Origin: Aurantibacter crassamenti
GTDB lineage: Bacteria; Bacteroidota; Bacteroidia; Flavobacteriales; Flavobacteriaceae
Assembly (NCBI RefSeq): GCF_016811105.1
Contig: NZ_JAFBGM010000001.1
Location: forward strand, 744,001-808,000
Length of the DNA stretch: 64,000 nucleotides
Reading direction: 5' to 3'
Of the stretch, positions 39,123 to 47,619 are shown in pieces (position 1 is the first letter of the stretch; every line of letters starts with the position of its first letter). The position numbers were made by a program, and so were the translations under genes. Under the pieces are notes generated by a model that saw only the letters and a list, made by a program, of their open reading frames with translations, made no database searches and was not told the DNA's origin.

Positions 39123-39146
39123 GGGGGTATAGTTTTCTATACCCCT
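39123..39146 (+). promoter_or_regulatory. Intercistronic hairpin before the PmoA-like gene
   Basis: GGGGTATAG (39124-39132) and CTATACCCC (39137-39145) form a 9-bp stem with a TTTT loop, plus one G-T wobble outside. It lies 24 bp before the next ATG and lacks a T-run, so an attenuator or mRNA-processing element fits better than a full terminator. Confidence 0.5.
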
Positions 39147-39170
39147 CACTTCTATCCTAAAATTAATACC

Positions 39171-40247
39171 ATGAAGATTTTAATACCTGTATTTTTAACT
39201 TTCCTTTTATTAAGCAGTTCCTGTAAAGAGAAGACCGAGAAAAATATAGAAAACAAAGGTGCTACCACAAACAATATCACCTTAGAAAATAATGAAGCCG
39301 ACAAAAAAGTAACTGTTCATGTAGATGGAAAGTTATTTACCTCGTATTTATATTCAGATGATATTTCTGTTCTTAAAAAAACAACACTTTACCCGATTAT
39401 TGCGGCAAATGGTGAAACAATTACGCGCGGATATCCATTAAACACCAGACCGAATGAAAGAACAGATCACCCACATCATATAGGTGCTTGGTTAAATTTC
39501 GGTGATGTTAATGGTTTGGATTTTTGGGGCAACTCAGATGAAATTAAAACTCCGAAAGAAAAACTAGGAACCATACGACACGATAAAATAATAAGTCTCG
39601 AAAACGGTGCGGGTAGTGCAACAATGATAGTTACTGCTAATTGGTTAAACCCTAATGAAACGATATTGTTAAAAGAAGAAACAAAGTTTATTTTTTATGC
39701 AGAGAATGGTAAAAGAATAATTGATCGTATTACAACCTTAAAGGCACTTGATACACCAGTGAATTTCAATGACACCAAAGAAGGTATGTTTGCTATTCGT
39801 ACAGCAAGAGAATTGGAGCACCCAAGTGATGGTGAGGTTACCTTAAGTGATGCAAATGGAAATAAAACAGATGTACCTGTTACAGACAACACTGGGGTTA
39901 GTGGTGAATATTTGAGCAGTGAAGGTATTAAAGGCTCAGATGTTTGGGGCACCAGAGCCAAATGGATGGCATTATCAGGTACTATTAATGAAAAAGATGT
40001 TACACTTTTGCTCATGGATCAACCGCAAAATATTGGGTACCCTACCTATTGGCATGCGAGAGGATATGGTTTATTTGCTGCTAATCCACTTGGTCAAAAA
40101 GCATTTACAGATGGCAAAGAAGAATCACTTAATTTTTCTCTTAAACCAAACACTGAAATTACATTTACCTATAGAATTGAAGTTTTAGACGGTAAAAAAG
40201 ATAAGGCACAGTTGGAAGCGGAATACAACCAATTTGCACAACAATAA
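39171..40247 (+). CDS. PmoA-family (DUF6807-like) lipoprotein
   Basis: The 358-aa protein has a lipoprotein signal (LLLSSSCKEK). The body is mostly beta strand with the pattern VTVHVDGKLFTSYLYSDD, then RTDHPHHIGAWLNFGDVNG and TYWHARGYGLFAANPLGQKA, which match the bacterial PmoA/DUF6807 group found in planctomycetes and Bacteroidota. The HPHH segment and the late His could coordinate a metal; this is inference. It is not the methane monooxygenase subunit that shares the abbreviation. It follows the exported oxidoreductase gene and precedes a strong bidirectional terminator, so the two genes form one unit. Confidence 0.8.
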   Translation: MKILIPVFLTFLLLSSSCKEKTEKNIENKGATTNNITLENNEADKKVTVHVDGKLFTSYLYSDDISVLKKTTLYPIIAANGETITRGYPLNTRPNERTDHPHHIGAWLNFGDVNGLDFWGNSDEIKTPKEKLGTIRHDKIISLENGAGSATMIVTANWLNPNETILLKEETKFIFYAENGKRIIDRITTLKALDTPVNFNDTKEGMFAIRTARELEHPSDGEVTLSDANGNKTDVPVTDNTGVSGEYLSSEGIKGSDVWGTRAKWMALSGTINEKDVTLLLMDQPQNIGYPTYWHARGYGLFAANPLGQKAFTDGKEESLNFSLKPNTEITFTYRIEVLDGKKDKAQLEAEYNQFAQQ

Positions 40248-40258
40248 AAGCTTAAAAA

Positions 40259-40303
40259 GCTGGTAGTGTTTTTTTCCATGAATACACTACTAGCAATTTT
40301 ATT
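40259..40303. terminator. Bidirectional terminator between PmoA-like and VCBS genes
   Basis: An 11-bp stem with one G-T wobble (40259-40269 with 40284-40294, GCTGGTAGTGT/ACACTACTAGC) encloses a 14-nt loop. T-rich sequence follows on the plus strand, and A-rich sequence before it supplies Ts for the minus strand, so it serves both convergent genes. Confidence 0.75.
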
Positions 40304-41873
40304 TTATTGTGTTTTCAAGAATAATAACTGACGGACTTTCAGTTAACCACCTTTTACTCAAACCTGTGGTATCGCCCTTTGCAAAAAATTGAACAAAAGA
40401 GCCTAATACCAAATCTATATCGCCATCAGTATCCAGATCTCCGGCGTCCATTACAATCCATCTACCTTTAGAGGAATCTGAAAATGTAGATGCTTCAAAA
40501 TTTAAATCACCTATATTTTCTAAATAAACAAAACTCTCTTCGGGTGAATTCAAATAATCAGGGAAAAATGAAATAGCCGCAATATCTAAATCACCGTCTA
40601 AATCATAATCATTAGAAATGGCCTTATAAGCTCCATTTTGGTGATAAAAAAACGACTGTTCAAAATTGAGATGGCCATCATTTAAAAAAATATAAATGCC
40701 ATGATAGGGTTTTAAAATTGGAGTCTTATCTGCATTATCGCCACATACATATACGATATCTTCATAACCATCATTATTAAAATCAACAAGTTCAATATTT
40801 TGACTTCCGTTAAGGGGTGAAAATGAAAGCAATTGTTTTTCCTTAAAATCGCCTTTGCCGGTATTTTCAAAATAAAATACACCCTCATTACCTTGTGCCA
40901 TGAGCACAAAAATATCATTGAAACCGTCTTTATTATAATCCTTTATTATGGCCTTAATTGCACCCGGAACACTTTTAAGTAAATGTGCCTGATACGTACT
41001 ACTCCCTTTGTTTTCATACCAAACTAGTTTTCCCGTTAAATCACCATATTCACAAGCAACAATATCTTCCTTTCCGTCTGCATTTAAATCACCAAAAGCC
41101 ATGTTTACCGGACGTTGCAATCCACTAATTATTGGGGGTTCAATATTTAAAGAATTTTTATTAAATACTAAATTTTGAACGCTTCCATCAGACAAATCAT
41201 TCGGAAAAATATTTCTTCCAGCAGTGGTTAAATAAACAGTTTCTTCATTTTCATAATAATGTATGGGCGCATTTTTAAGCGATAAACTTTGCTCTTTTTC
41301 TAAATCGGAATTCAAAAAAATCAATTGGTTTTTATTACGCTTACTATCACTAAATACAAGTCCTTTTTTATTTTCAAGAATTTTAACCATTGTAGTTAAT
41401 GGTGGCTTATCAGCAAATAATGGTTCTTTGTATCTAAAGTGTTTTAAAGAATTCTTGATGGTTATATTTCGGTGTGGCGGAAGAATATCTACTGGCGAAT
41501 TTTCTAAATAGTAGGCTACTATTTTCATCCAATCCGCCTTAGCTAATAATGGAGTTTCCGGAAAAATATTTGCTTTTTTTACCGCTAAACTATTTCTTGG
41601 CGAACCAAAAATACTATCCGGCTGATGCTTGCCATTATAAATACCCAATCTATTACCCATAGCTGGTAACACATCAAACTGCCAACTAGCTTTTGGCAAT
41701 ACTGCTGGAGGTACAAAATTATGGCAACTAGCACAATGAATTTCCGCTAATTCTCTTCCAGTAAGATCTGTAATTGGAAGAACATCAGAGCTTATCTTTT
41801 CTTTTTTTTGTCCGCATGAAAACAGCAAAAACAATAGAAAGAAATAATAACCAAAACCCCTCATAATCTGCAT
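40299..41873 (-). CDS. Cytochrome c-domain and FG-GAP/VCBS-repeat lipoprotein
   Basis: The 524-aa protein has a lipoprotein signal (FLLFSC, Cys20) followed at once by a haem c motif, IHCASCHNF (Cys47, Cys50, His51), and by a likely Met ligand further on. The rest is a chain of VCBS/FG-GAP beta-propeller repeats, seen as calcium-binding-like motifs: DLNADGKEDIVACEYGD, DYNKDGFNDIFVLMAQG, DFNNDGYEDIVYVCGD and DLDTDGDIDLVLGSFVQ. Proteins of this composite type are common in planctomycetes and marine Bacteroidota and are thought to work in periplasmic electron transfer or substrate binding. It is convergent with the PmoA-like gene. A second start at 41864 is possible. Confidence 0.82.
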   Translation of the reverse strand: MQIMRGFGYYFFLLFLLFSCGQKKEKISSDVLPITDLTGRELAEIHCASCHNFVPPAVLPKASWQFDVLPAMGNRLGIYNGKHQPDSIFGSPRNSLAVKKANIFPETPLLAKADWMKIVAYYLENSPVDILPPHRNITIKNSLKHFRYKEPLFADKPPLTTMVKILENKKGLVFSDSKRNKNQLIFLNSDLEKEQSLSLKNAPIHYYENEETVYLTTAGRNIFPNDLSDGSVQNLVFNKNSLNIEPPIISGLQRPVNMAFGDLNADGKEDIVACEYGDLTGKLVWYENKGSSTYQAHLLKSVPGAIKAIIKDYNKDGFNDIFVLMAQGNEGVFYFENTGKGDFKEKQLLSFSPLNGSQNIELVDFNNDGYEDIVYVCGDNADKTPILKPYHGIYIFLNDGHLNFEQSFFYHQNGAYKAISNDYDLDGDLDIAAISFFPDYLNSPEESFVYLENIGDLNFEASTFSDSSKGRWIVMDAGDLDTDGDIDLVLGSFVQFFAKGDTTGLSKRWLTESPSVIILENTIK

Positions 41874-42098
41874 GTGTTTATTTCACCATTAATCACCAAA
41901 AAATACAATAATTTTCAAATTATTCTTTATGAAGCAAAAATAGTATTACTACATGCAAAGAATCAGCTTGCTATTGCTAAAATACGCTTGTAATTTGGCA
42001 GAAAATAGCTTGTGAAAAGTAAATTAAAGACTTTAAATTTAGTTTGATATAATAAGATGTTATTTAACTAGTATTTTTTATCTGTAAGTAAAAGTTTC

Positions 42099-44462
42099 AT
42101 GAAAAATAAAATAACTCATTTACTATTATTTCTACCAATTCTATTGCTTTTAAATTGTGAAACTGAAGCAATTCACTTGTACGTTAGCAACAATACTGAA
42201 CAAGCAAACAAAGACACATTTAAAACAATCAGTGAAGCACTTAACAAAGCGAAAACAATTCGTTTAAAAGATAAAAAGGCTTCTATAACTATTCATTTAA
42301 CAGCGGGTGAATACCGATTAGACCAACCTTTATCCATAACTCCAGAATTAAATGGAATCCAAATTCTTGGTGAAGGCACAGATAAAGTTAGTATAAAAGG
42401 CTCGCAACGTTTACATCCTAATTGGGAAAAATATGAAAAGCAGATTTGGGTAGCTAAGGTACCTGATAACATTTCTTTTGACCAATTATTTATTGACCAT
42501 AGAAAGCAGGTATTGGCTCGTTATCCAAACTATGATGAAGATGCTGGTCATTGGCAAGGTCATGCAGCCGATGCAATTTCTCAAGAACGTATAAAAACAT
42601 GGAGCAATCCTATTGGTGCCATAGTACATGCCATGCACGCAGGAGAATGGGGAGGATTCCATTTTACCATTTCTGGAATAGATGAAAATGGAGAAGCAAT
42701 TTTATCCGGAGGTCATCAAAATAACAGACCAAAAGCAGGCATACATGAAAACTACAGAATGGTTGAAAATGTATTTGAAGAACTTGACCAACCAGGCGAG
42801 TGGTTCCTAAACAAGAAATCTAAAAAGCTATACTATTGGCCCGAAGATGGCTTAAACTTAAATGATGCAATTGTAGAGGGCGTTCATTTAAAAAATCTTA
42901 TAAATATAAAAGGCACAGAAACCACACCAGTCAAAGACATTGTATTGCAGGGCATTAAATTTGAGCATGCTCAAAAAACCATAATGGAAACCTATGAACC
43001 TTTGTTGCGAAGTGATTGGACCATCTACCGAGGTGCTGCCCTATTTATTGAAGGCACTGAAAGCGTATCGGTGACTGATTGTGAATTCGTCAATTTAGGA
43101 GGAAATGCCATTTTTGTTAGTGACTACAACAGAAATACAACAATTTCTGGCAACCATATTCATGAATGTGGAGCAACAGCGATAAGTTTTGTTGGTAACC
43201 CTAATGCGGTACGGTCACCTTCATTTCAATATGCAGAATTTGTTGCTTTAAAGGATATGGATACAGTTGTAGGACCAGCAAACAACAGGTATCCTAAAGA
43301 GTGTATTGCAGACAATAATCTTATCTATAGAATTGGGAGGTTGGAAAAACAGACTGCTGGCGTAGAAATTTCAATGGCAATGAATATCACAGTAAGTAAT
43401 AATAGTATTTACGAGGTGCCAAGAGCAGGAATAAATGTTAGCGAAGGCACATGGGGTGGTCATATAATTGAATATAATGACGTATTTAATACCGTACTAG
43501 AATCAGGTGATCATGGTTCTTTCAATTCTTGGGGAAGGGATCGTTTTTGGCACCCTAATCGAAAAAAAATGGACGAAATAACGTCACAAAATACTGAAAT
43601 GCCCATGTGGGATGCTATAAACACGACCATCATTAGAAACAATAGATTTCGATGTGATCACGGATGGGATATCGATTTAGATGATGGCTCTACAAACTAC
43701 AATATCTATAATAATGTTTGTCTTAACGGCGGATTAAAACTAAGAGAAGGTTTTCACAGAACGGTTGAAAACAATATAATGATTAACAATGGATTTCATC
43801 CGCATGTATGGTTTAAGAATAGTGGTGATATATTTAGAAGAAATATTGTATTTACAGATCATAAAGATATTCGATTACAGGCTTGGGGTAAAGAAGTAGA
43901 TTATAATATATTTCCTGATCAAGAAGCGCTGGAAAAAGCGCAAGCAAACAATACCGATGTGCATAGTAAATTTGGTAATCCAAAATTTGTTGACCCCAGT
44001 ATTGGTAATTATACGGTCGAAGATGATTCGCCTGCTTTAGATATAGGGTTCGAAAATTTTACTATGGACAATTTTGGTGTTAAAAAACCCGCTTTGAAAG
44101 CGATTGCAAAAACTCCTGATATTCCAGCAATATGGGCTTTATCAGATGATGATAATTCAAAATCAATGGAATTAGAATGGTTAGGGGCAAAAATTAAAAA
44201 CATAGAAACACTTGCTGAAAGATCAGCTTCTGGACTCAATAAAACTGCAGGTGTACTAATTCTATCTATAGAAGAAAAAACTGTATTAGCCAATTCATCA
44301 TTAGAAGATGGTGATGTTATTATAGCAGGCGAAGGAAAACCTGTAGATAAAATTCCTGATTTATTTAAACTTGTTCAAGAATACGGTTGGCGAGGAGTTT
44401 TGAACTTAACGATTTTTAGAAATCAAAAAAGAGTTGAAGTTGAATTAAAGATTAAAAAGTAG
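42099..44462 (+). CDS. Right-handed beta-helix protein with C-terminal PDZ domain
   Basis: The 787-aa protein has a lipoprotein signal (LLLLNC, Cys20). Residues about 25-690 contain many beta-helix coils with asparagine ladders (ITVSNNSIYEVPRAGINVSEG, shown here by the shorter cores VSNNSIYE and IIRNNRFRCD, and NISGNHIHECGATAISF-like turns), the fold of pectate lyases, alginate lyases and other polysaccharide lyases and epimerases. Residues about 695-787 form a PDZ domain (AGVLILSIEEKTVLANSSL, LEDGDVIIAGEGKPV, GVLNLTIFRNQ). A beta-helix polysaccharide-active domain fused to PDZ is uncommon; PDZ may dock partner proteins. No catalytic residues can be assigned by eye. The region 44463-44815 downstream holds only a small remnant. 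Confidence 0.82.
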   Translation: MKNKITHLLLFLPILLLLNCETEAIHLYVSNNTEQANKDTFKTISEALNKAKTIRLKDKKASITIHLTAGEYRLDQPLSITPELNGIQILGEGTDKVSIKGSQRLHPNWEKYEKQIWVAKVPDNISFDQLFIDHRKQVLARYPNYDEDAGHWQGHAADAISQERIKTWSNPIGAIVHAMHAGEWGGFHFTISGIDENGEAILSGGHQNNRPKAGIHENYRMVENVFEELDQPGEWFLNKKSKKLYYWPEDGLNLNDAIVEGVHLKNLINIKGTETTPVKDIVLQGIKFEHAQKTIMETYEPLLRSDWTIYRGAALFIEGTESVSVTDCEFVNLGGNAIFVSDYNRNTTISGNHIHECGATAISFVGNPNAVRSPSFQYAEFVALKDMDTVVGPANNRYPKECIADNNLIYRIGRLEKQTAGVEISMAMNITVSNNSIYEVPRAGINVSEGTWGGHIIEYNDVFNTVLESGDHGSFNSWGRDRFWHPNRKKMDEITSQNTEMPMWDAINTTIIRNNRFRCDHGWDIDLDDGSTNYNIYNNVCLNGGLKLREGFHRTVENNIMINNGFHPHVWFKNSGDIFRRNIVFTDHKDIRLQAWGKEVDYNIFPDQEALEKAQANNTDVHSKFGNPKFVDPSIGNYTVEDDSPALDIGFENFTMDNFGVKKPALKAIAKTPDIPAIWALSDDDNSKSMELEWLGAKIKNIETLAERSASGLNKTAGVLILSIEEKTVLANSSLEDGDVIIAGEGKPVDKIPDLFKLVQEYGWRGVLNLTIFRNQKRVEVELKIKK

Positions 44463-44554
44463 TTTGTTTTCTTCACAAGCTACTTGTCTGAAAAAGATAT
44501 TAATTCATATACTGACTAAGGGTTCAAAACATGACTAGTTGTTATTCTAAATAA

Positions 44555-44662
44555 TTTTACACAGGTGATAATACAGGCACATATATTATAAAAGCCGAAG
44601 GTATTACCATTGATGGACGACTTATTAGCGGCCTACATACTTTTGAAGTTGTAGAAGATTAG
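44555..44662 (+). pseudogene. C-terminal gene remnant
   Basis: After an in-frame TAA at 44552, 35 codons encode a beta-rich segment (FYTGDNTGTYIIKAEG, then LISGLHTFEVVED) ending at TAG. It has no start codon and looks like the last two strands of a degraded exported protein. The rest of 44463-44815 shows no gene. Confidence 0.4.
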
Positions 44663-44815
44663 TATCCACATTGACGAATCCTAATTGCATTACTATTTTA
44701 AAATTTCAGTTTACCAATTTACACTCAAATCAACTTCTTGCGATTTAATAATGTTTATTCACACAATTATTGTTTAATTTTTAACTGCCAAAACAGCACA
44801 ATAATTTAAATCATT

Positions 44816-46063
44816 ATGAAAAAATCGATTTTAACAGCCTTGCTTTCTATACTTTTTTTCGTGAATAATATCAATTCCCAAATGATAAAACTAATTTCAA
44901 AAGAAGCATTATCCGATAAAATACATGGCTATTGGGTTGGCCAACTAGCGGGTAATTATGTTGGATTTCCTTTTGAGAATAAATATGATGAAAAGCCAAT
45001 TCCTGTTTTTATAGATCGGTATATGAATTATAAAGATGCTAAATATTTAAATCTCAAAATGAATCTAGAAGATAGAAGGGGATTTGTAGATATTATGGCA
45101 CAAGCAATGGGGGGTGCATGGAGCGATGATGATACGGATATAGAGTTTGTATTATTACATGGGTTGGAAAAATATGGCTTAGATATTACATATAAAGAAT
45201 TAGCCATGCTGCGATCTGAACATATAAAACGATTTATTTGGCTTTCCAACAGTAGAGTTAAAGAATTGATAGATGAAGGTTATTTTCCTCCTGAAACTGG
45301 ATCTAAAGAACTCAATGAACATTGGTACACTTTAGGATCGCAATTATATAATGAAATTTTTGGAGTTGTTTATTCAGGTATGACTGCCAAAGCTGGTGAA
45401 TGGGGAAAATGGGGAGCTCTGGTGGGCCACGATGATTGGGCAACACATGGAACTATACTATTTACTGCTATGTATAGCGCTGCATTTTTTGAAAATGATG
45501 TACATGAACTTTTAAGAATTGGAATGGCTCAGATGCCAGCGGACAGTCCGTACCTTGCTGCAATAAAAAATGTTATAAAATGGCATAACGAAAATAAAGA
45601 GTGGAAAGTTACTCGCCAATTAATTCATGATAACTATTATAAGGAATTTGATGGTTTCAAAATACCCTATCCTATGGCTGGAGCTGTAATAAATGGATTA
45701 AACGGAATTATGGCTCTACTGTACGGAAATGGAGATTTTACAAAGACCATCGGTATTGCTACCACAACTGGTTACGACTGTGACAACCAAGCAGCTACAA
45801 TGGGCGGTCTTTTAGGTGTAATGAATGGATCTAAAAGTATTCCAGACAAGTTTACAAAAGAATTACCATCGAGAGGTAAATGGGAAGTTCCATTTAATAA
45901 TACTTATATTAATTATTCGAGGGACAATCTTCCAAATTATAATAAAATATCCGATATCGTTGAACGGATAGTTATTCTGTCAGAAAAAGCAATAATTGAA
46001 AATGGAGGCCAAATAAGTAATTCCGACGAAAATACCACATATCACATTAAATGTGATTTTTAA
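44816..46063 (+). CDS. Exported ADP-ribosylglycohydrolase-family protein
   Basis: The 415-aa protein has an N-terminal signal peptide (MKKSILTALLSILFFV, ending NSQ). It continues with DKIHGYWVGQLAGNYVGFP, the N-terminal signature of ADP-ribosylglycohydrolases, and carries both metal-ligand motifs: WSDDDTDIEF (first acidic cluster) and GYDCDNQAA (second, in place of the usual GGDTD). So the dinuclear Mg site appears intact. Family members remove ADP-ribose from proteins or small molecules in the cytoplasm; an exported one may instead act on a ribosyl or glycosyl substrate. It is the last gene before the island junction, 70 bp from the tRNA remnant. Confidence 0.82.
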   Translation: MKKSILTALLSILFFVNNINSQMIKLISKEALSDKIHGYWVGQLAGNYVGFPFENKYDEKPIPVFIDRYMNYKDAKYLNLKMNLEDRRGFVDIMAQAMGGAWSDDDTDIEFVLLHGLEKYGLDITYKELAMLRSEHIKRFIWLSNSRVKELIDEGYFPPETGSKELNEHWYTLGSQLYNEIFGVVYSGMTAKAGEWGKWGALVGHDDWATHGTILFTAMYSAAFFENDVHELLRIGMAQMPADSPYLAAIKNVIKWHNENKEWKVTRQLIHDNYYKEFDGFKIPYPMAGAVINGLNGIMALLYGNGDFTKTIGIATTTGYDCDNQAATMGGLLGVMNGSKSIPDKFTKELPSRGKWEVPFNNTYINYSRDNLPNYNKISDIVERIVILSEKAIIENGGQISNSDENTTYHIKCDF

Positions 46064-46088
46064 AAAAGAAGAAGTTCTTATTCAAAAT

Positions 46089-46122
46089 AAAAAAAAAGCA
46101 GCTACAAATGGTGTAACTGCTT
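46089..46122 (-). terminator. Terminator of the displaced tRNA gene
   Basis: A 10-bp stem with one mismatch (46096-46105 with 46113-46122, AGCAG/CTGCT core) is followed on the minus strand by a run of about nine T. It sits 12 bp past the tRNA 3' end, exactly where the terminator of a minus-strand tRNA would be. It may also serve the gene ending at 46063. Confidence 0.65.
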
Positions 46123-46133
46123 AATTGTATCTG

Positions 46134-46148
46134 TGGTCCCACCTGGAC
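46134..46148 (-). repeat. tRNA 3'-end remnant, likely attachment site of the island
   Basis: Read on the minus strand this is GTCCAGGTGGGACCA: the last two T-loop bases, T-arm 3' strand CCAGG, acceptor 3' strand TGGGACC and discriminator A, i.e. the 3' end of a tRNA whose 5' acceptor strand would be GGTCCCA. The bases further into the gene (46149 onward, rightwards) do not continue the tRNA. This is what remains when an element integrates in a tRNA 3' end and carries its own copy. The intact tRNA should lie at the far end of the island, outside the window. Confidence 0.6.
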
Positions 46149-46198
46149 GCTTTTTTAGTTTAACCTATGTTATATCAAATTATCAAAAATTACCTGAA

Positions 46199-46218
46199 AA
46201 CCCTTGTTATATAGGGTT
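46199..46218. repeat. Inverted repeat upstream of the integrase promoter
   Basis: AACCCT (46199-46204) and AGGGTT (46213-46218) are perfect 6-bp arms around an 8-nt spacer, 26 bp upstream of a -7-like element. It could be an operator or a recombination protein site. Confidence 0.3.
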
Positions 46219-46243
46219 ATTTCGTTTTTAACAGTACATTGAG

Positions 46244-46251
46244 TATATTTG
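46244..46251 (+). promoter_or_regulatory. Candidate -7 element for the integrase gene
   Basis: TATATTTG fits TAnnTTTG and lies 62 bp before the integrase ATG. A T-rich stretch (GTTTTTAAC) begins about 20 bp upstream, in the place of a -33 element. Confidence 0.45.
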
Positions 46252-46272
46252 AGATAACAATAATTAAAGCTT

Positions 46273-46295
46273 ATGTTGCCCCCAATGTTGCCCCC
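46273..46295 (+). repeat. Tandem 11-bp direct repeat before the integrase
   Basis: ATGTTGCCCCC occurs at 46273-46283 and again at 46285-46295, one base apart, in otherwise AT-rich sequence. The location between attachment site and integrase start suits arm-type integrase binding sites. Read from the first ATG it also encodes a 9-residue peptide ending at TAA. Confidence 0.45.
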
Positions 46296-46312
46296 TTTTT
46301 AAATAGTTATAG

Positions 46313-47611
46313 ATGGATAAAAATATAATTACTACATCAGGTACTGTTCGTTTTTCATTAAAAAATCTTAATTCTAAAAAAGATACACCTATTATTTTCA
46401 CCTATAGTTATGGCCGAGGTAATCGACTTAAATTTTCAACTGGATATAAAATACATCCAAAAAATTGGGATCAAAAAAATCAAAAAGTAAGAGCTATTGC
46501 ACATATTTCCAATCGAGAAGAAGTGAATTCCAACTTATCTGAAATAAGATCTAAATTTCTAAAGGGAATAACTCAACTTCAAGGAACGAATATCAAATAT
46601 GACAAATACACTTTAAAAGAACTGTATTACAACATAATTAATAAAAAAGCCCCTCAAAGCACTATAAAAAGAATTGAATTTCTTGAGTTTGCAGATCGAT
46701 TTGTTGAACAAAAGGAAAAACAGCTTACACTAACGTCTACCGCTAGTTTAAATCTTATTACCATAAGAGCATATAAACAAACTATTAAAAAAATCAGGGA
46801 GTATTCAAAAGCAGAGGACAGGAAGGTGAATTTTGAAACTATTGACTTAGAGTTCTACTATTCATTTGTCAATTATCTAGAAGAAAAAAATATGTCTCTA
46901 AATACGATAGGCAAACATATTAAGAATATTATTGCGCTTATGAATAGAGCCACCGAAGATGGTTTAAATACCAATCTAGCATATAAGCATCGAGAATTCA
47001 GAAGAGTATCTGAAACTACCACAGCAATATACTTGACAGCAGAGGAAATTGAAAAAATAGAAAACCTTGATCTTTCTAAGAACCAAACATGGCAACATGC
47101 AAGAGACTTGTTCTTAATTGGTTACTACACAGGTCAACGTGTATCAGATTTCAATGGCCTAGGAATTAATGACATAAGAGTTTTTGAACAAAGGCAAGTA
47201 TTTGAAATTACTCAAAAGAAAACTTCAAAAACAATATATATTCCAGTACATCCCAACCTAAAAAGAATATTTAAAACACGCTACAATGGTATGGCTCCTT
47301 TAAAAATGCCTGAATTATTATTAAACAAATACATAAAAAAAGTAGGTGAAAAAGCAAAAATTAATGAAAGCATCAACATTATTAAAACAAAAGGAGGCAA
47401 GAGGAATACTGAATCTAAAAAGAAATGGGAATTAATTGGCACACATACGGCTCGTAGATCTTTTTGTACAAATGCTTATTTAAGCAAGATGCCAGTGATA
47501 GATATAATGGCAATTAGTGGCCATACTACAGAAAAAGAATTTTATAAATACATTAAAGTAACTCCTCAAGAAAGAGCAATAAAAATAGCAGACTCTGCAT
47601 TTTTCAAATAA
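46313..47611 (+). CDS. Tyrosine recombinase (site-specific integrase)
   Basis: The 432-aa protein has the Bacteroidota integrase layout: an N-terminal arm-binding domain (about 1-110), a SAM-like core-binding domain (about 125-225, with NLITIRAYKQTIKKIREY and MSLNTIGKHIKNIIALMN) and a C-terminal catalytic domain. The catalytic residues are visible: Arg in YYTGQRVSDF, Lys in TQKKTSKTIYIP, HTARR (His, Arg), SGHTTEKEF (His) and the Tyr nucleophile in FYKYIKV. It would cut and rejoin DNA at the attachment site next to it. Its closeness to the tRNA remnant is typical of integrative elements. Confidence 0.93.
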   Translation: MDKNIITTSGTVRFSLKNLNSKKDTPIIFTYSYGRGNRLKFSTGYKIHPKNWDQKNQKVRAIAHISNREEVNSNLSEIRSKFLKGITQLQGTNIKYDKYTLKELYYNIINKKAPQSTIKRIEFLEFADRFVEQKEKQLTLTSTASLNLITIRAYKQTIKKIREYSKAEDRKVNFETIDLEFYYSFVNYLEEKNMSLNTIGKHIKNIIALMNRATEDGLNTNLAYKHREFRRVSETTTAIYLTAEEIEKIENLDLSKNQTWQHARDLFLIGYYTGQRVSDFNGLGINDIRVFEQRQVFEITQKKTSKTIYIPVHPNLKRIFKTRYNGMAPLKMPELLLNKYIKKVGEKAKINESINIIKTKGGKRNTESKKKWELIGTHTARRSFCTNAYLSKMPVIDIMAISGHTTEKEFYKYIKVTPQERAIKIADSAFFK

Positions 47612-47619
47612 TATATATT

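Noticed and set aside
39123-39146. Rho-independent terminator between oxidoreductase and PmoA-like genes
   Set aside because: Stem is good but there is no T-run, so it is listed as an intercistronic hairpin instead.
39171-40247. Methane monooxygenase subunit (PmoA)
   Set aside because: The protein is a lipoprotein without membrane helices; the name only reflects the unrelated DUF6807 family.
46134-46148. Intact tRNA gene at the integrase end
   Set aside because: Only the 3' acceptor and T-arm strand remain; anticodon and D-arm are missing to the right.
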